This document shows positions 60,764 through 64,000 of a stretch of DNA of 64,000 bases, one piece after another. A program made the translations under genes and the position numbers. Below the pieces are notes generated by a model that was not told the origin of the DNA, did not search any database, and saw only the letters and a list, made by a program, of their open reading frames with translations. Source of the stretch: Homarus americanus (Eukaryota > Arthropoda > Malacostraca > Decapoda > Nephropidae); assembly GCF_018991925.1 (NCBI RefSeq), contig NW_024744357.1, positions 2,730,046-2,794,045 of the forward strand, written 5' to 3'. Numbering within the stretch: the stretch's first letter is position 1; every line of letters starts with the position of its first letter.

Positions 60764-60863
60764 NNNNNNNNNNNNNNNNNNNNNNNNNNNNNNNNNNNNN
60801 NNNNNNNNNNNNNNNNNNNNNNNNNNNNNNNNNNNNNNNNNNNNNNNNNNNNNNNNNNNNNNN
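60764..60863. other. Assembly gap
   Basis: Exactly 100 N, a conventional placeholder for a gap of unknown size. Confidence 0.98.
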
Positions 60864-61094
60864 CTCCACATATGTAGTGTCTGTCTGTTTATATGTAAAT
60901 ATTTATCTATCTATCTATCATTGTTTCTGTCTGTCTGTCTGTCTGTCTGTCTTCTCTTTTTTTCTGTGACGTAGAACTGTGGTGAGGAAGGTTGTGTGGT
61001 GTAGAGAGAGAGAGAGAGAGAGAGAGAGAACACAAATTCATTTAAGTATCGTATTATTTGTTTTTGTCATTTCAATAAACATTCCGAGTTGCAT
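60864..61094. repeat. (GTCT)n and (GA)n microsatellites
   Basis: (CTAT)n/(GTCT)n lies at 60905-60952 and (GA)n at 61005-61029. Confidence 0.85.
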
Positions 61095-62163
61095 TTACAC
61101 TGTTAGTCCCGTCAACAGTAAACCATTAATTACAGCCGTGTTAACAACGTTGTAAGAGGCAGCTTTAATATCCCCAACCACACGGGGGGGGGGGAGGATA
61201 GACACCATCTCCAGAAATGAAAACAAACACAATCTACCTGGTGCTTTAACCTTCATCGTTGACCCTGACCTTCGACTTCTTTTATTCTTCTTCGTCTTTA
61301 ACTCCTCCCGAGGGTTAGGGACGAGTGCCAGGATCCGTCTTTGCCACGTTTCTTTGTCTTCTTCCCAGTCCACTTTCAGCCCAATGTTTTCCATGTCTCC
61401 ATTAACTAACTGCGTCCCTCCATTTTTAACTTTTCTCTTTCTCCCTCTGATTGGTTCATTCTAGACTCTGTTGATCGCCTCTCCCTCCTCCCACTCGACG
61501 TATTACATAACCAAACCATCTTAGTCTTACCTCACTCTCCCACTCTTATTACTTACATGTCACTGCTGCTCTTGCTCTAATATTTTTGTCTTGTCCTTGA
61601 GTGACACTCCCTATATCCATCATAATATCTTTATATATGTTCTCTTCAGCAACTCCTCCTTCTTGGATGTTCACGTCTTCACACCATACTGTACATACAC
61701 ACTGTCCTAAGCGCTGCCTTGTATGCACATTTAATTTCAGCTTCCTTGGCAGCGTACTGTCAAGTAAGTTGCCTTGAACCTTCCTCCACTTCGTCCTAAA
61801 TGTTCTCATCCTATCCCACTTCCTCTCCACACTCTTCCTCCACTGAGCACAAGTACTTAAACCTCTTCAATATCTCCAATCCACAATCTTGATCTCATCC
61901 ACTCCTGTCTTGCTACTCACCATAACCTCTGCCTTCCCAACAGTTAATCTTAACCCCTGGCTCTCACGACTCTCCTGACACAGCAACACTCCTCTTTGCA
62001 GTTTCTCCTCTGTTTCTGATGTTATAACAAGATCCTCCACAAACAGGAGCTCCCACAACCACCAGTCCCTGACGGTCTCACTCCGTATACCCATCACAAT
62101 CACAAAGGGTATATACGTACAGTACTTAACCCTGAACCTTGCATAGACCAACTCTTCCTTCAA
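61095..62163 (-). pseudogene. Decayed non-LTR RT and downstream part
   Basis: On the minus strand 62163-61867 reads WWLWELLFVEDLVITSETEE, then GVLLCQESRESQGLRLTVGK and AEVMVSSKTG. This matches the RT catalytic block (ELLFADDLVI...K.EVM.S) with the two Asp positions altered to Val-Glu-Asp. The frame 61830-61549 reads WRKVQGNLLDSTLPRKLKLN, the usual downstream segment, and 61394-61095 reads KETWQRRILALVPNPRE, like the C-terminal end. Several stops and frame changes separate them. It resembles the relic at 2607-3320 in type. Confidence 0.65.
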
Positions 62164-62967
62164 GCTGCTGTGAGTCTCCGTCTGTAGGTCTTTCTATGGT
62201 TTTATGTCCTACGCACAGCCCCTCCACCATCTTAGGTAATTTTTCAGATTCCCATTCTCCCTGTCCTGAATACACTGCTTTCTTAAAAATTCAAACAACT
62301 GGTCCCTGGCCAACACCCAACTGATCTGACAGTTGGCATAGATATCAATGTCTTAAATAAGTGTATATCGCCTTCAGAGGTACTCGTACATTGACATAAA
62401 AACGAAAGCGAAAACCTTTGCAACCACAGACATTGTAACAATAGAAGTAATTGCAACTTGCCATATATAATAAGGCCAGCGGCGGAAGGAACAATAACAA
62501 GAAAGGCGCCAGACACGACAACAGTCAACATTTGTGGTTCCCGAGGATACAATAACCTTCAGCAGCAACAAAGACAAACATCCGTAAAACTGAAGTCAAG
62601 GAGAAAGAAGGTTAACGACAACAATAAAATGACCAAATAACCCAAGGACTATAATATTAATATAACAACAACTTCAAAACAACAACGGCGACATTGCAAT
62701 AAAAAAATAACAACCACACCCTAGATATATTAAAAACAGAACGCCGAGAACAAAACACTAATAGTTTCATATTATTGATTTTTGACGTCCTGCACCATCA
62801 CTGATCTGAGAGAAAACAACTTTAAGCTATAAATTTCGAGTAACATTCTACCAATGAGGGTCAGTTAATTAGCGAACCGTGTTAAAGAAAATTCGAATTT
62901 CCTTTTCGTGTTTGTTTTGATCTTTCGTCAGGCAATAAGGCGGAGATGGAGGCCACCAAAACACATC
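62164..62967. other. No recognised feature
   Basis: Sequence is A/C-rich from 62460 to 62720. No exon or repeat family is identified. Confidence 0.4.
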
Positions 62968-63056
62968 TTTATTAGCCCGCACACACACAAGCCCGCCCAC
63001 GTCCACACCACACGCCCTCACATTCACACACACACGCCACACACACGCGCCGCACA

Positions 63057-63094
<38 letters not shown>

Positions 63095-63316
63095 TGCATG
63101 CGCACACACACACACGCGCACACACACGCGCACGCACTCGCCCGCCCACACACGCACGTCCGCCTACACACGCACACGCACGCACGCCCGCCCACGCACA
63201 CAAACACACGCACACAAACGTCCACACACACCCGCACACAAACACACGGATGCACACAAACCACACATACAAACACGCGCACAAACACGCGCACACACAC
63301 GCGCACACACACGCCA
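62968..63316 (+). repeat. (CA)n/(CG)-interrupted microsatellite
   Basis: CACA runs with CG, CCG and GCATG interruptions over 340 bp. Frames on both strands are repeat read-through. Confidence 0.9.
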
Positions 63317-64000
63317 GTAACAAAAACAATTTGGGGTAAATAAAAATGCGTGGGAGATAAATATAAAAGTGTAAAGGGTCAAAAGATGTCTGAGTGAAGG
63401 GAACGTCGATTGCTTAACACTGGTCGAGAGATGGCCAGTCCCAGACCCACATTCTCAAAGGTTCAAGCGAAGAACGTTCAGCCCAAGGTGTAGGAAAGCG
63501 CCTAACTGTTGCCGTATAATGATGCATGAAAGCAACACCCAAAACTACTTAGGTTATACTCTGTCGCTGGGTGGACTGAGTGTGTCCTGGGGTCGTATCA
63601 GAGACCCCGGGGGCAGAAGACGAATGTTGTATCCTCTCGGCCGCCGCACCACTATTGACGTAGGTACTCTTAGATAATGTAAAGTTCATTGATTTTTCTT
63701 CATTCATCACAACTCTGCCTCGAATATCATGGTATAGTATGAATGCACCATCAACCACTTACTCTCCCTGGCATAAAAAAAAAAACACTTGAAAAGGTGT
63801 CAAAAATTTACTTTCATCCTGGTACTTTGGCACGTATTGCTAGCTCTTCCATATTGTTCATTTAGCATATTAGTCCACAGGATTTCTGTGGGAATTTGTG
63901 AATATAACAAATAACTTGTTGCGCAAGAGAGGCGTCCACTGGTATGTTGTTGTGACGGAGGTGGCAAGCCTGTAATTGGTTTCAGCTGTAGCAAAGTTCA
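63317..64000. other. No recognised feature
   Basis: Two minus-strand frames of 64-69 codons (63549-63758 and 63800-63994) have no domain I recognise. Confidence 0.35.

Noticed and set aside
62869..63382. Cys/Val-rich and His/Thr-rich frames resembling metal-binding proteins
   Set aside because: They are translations of the CA/CG microsatellite on either strand.

Overview
The window looks like nuclear DNA of an arthropod, most probably a decapod crustacean. It has no bacterial gene layout, no operons and almost no long unique open frames. It is packed with long (TA)n, (GT)n, (AAT)n, (GA)n and (CT)n microsatellites, with blocks of the arthropod telomere-type pentamer TTAGG, and with decayed LINEs, hAT, pogo/Tigger-like and Helitron copies. 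The 100-base run of N at 60764-60863 shows it is an assembled scaffold. The taxon is an inference from repeat style and has not been tested.

Host coding sequence is scarce. The best case is a pair of minus-strand exon candidates (5265-5354 and 2255-2360). The first has textbook splice sites and encodes an IRKKRLARL motif typical of the N terminus of ubiquitin conjugation factor E4 B. A second, unidentified exon candidate on the plus strand ends at a strong donor at 33594. Nearly all other long frames are transposon remnants or read-through of tandem repeats.

Layout: 1-7.3 kb holds the putative E4B intron with a SINE-like repeat, an RT relic and a TA-flanked element that contains a 35-bp minisatellite. 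7.3-9.6 kb is a Jockey-like LINE broken up by a stack of nested elements, one of them a snapback palindrome. 10.8-13.3 kb has three complete TA-flanked pogo/Tigger-like elements. 15.4-17.8 kb has two hAT elements with transposase relics. 18-25.7 kb has three copies of one CR1-like LINE mixed with LTR-like repeats. 26-30.5 kb is largely featureless. 31.1-32.4 kb is an internally deleted Helitron with a perfect 3' hairpin and CTAG end. 34.4-38.9 kb holds tRNA-derived SINE pieces, a GC-rich foldback, a SINE-like copy, telomere-type repeat and a CR1-like LINE cut by a hAT MITE with its 8-bp duplication preserved. 40.7-42.0 kb and 46.9-48.3 kb are minisatellites. 43.4-45.2 kb has another SINE-like copy, a telomere-type palindrome and a hAT element. 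53.7-55.2 kb is a strand-asymmetric simple-repeat tract. 57.9-60.5 kb is a Jockey-like LINE that has lost its RT core. 61.1-62.2 kb is another RT relic.

The most interesting signals are: a four-copy tripartite interspersed family that carries a (TTA)n tract at a fixed internal position; an apparent excess of TACAGTA/TACTGTA heptamers, the footprint form expected after Tc1/mariner-type excision; telomere-type repeats organised as palindromes or inside foldback elements; and a Helitron relic bracketed by 70-bp direct repeats. No CRISPR array, rRNA gene, intact tRNA gene or viral gene was recognised.
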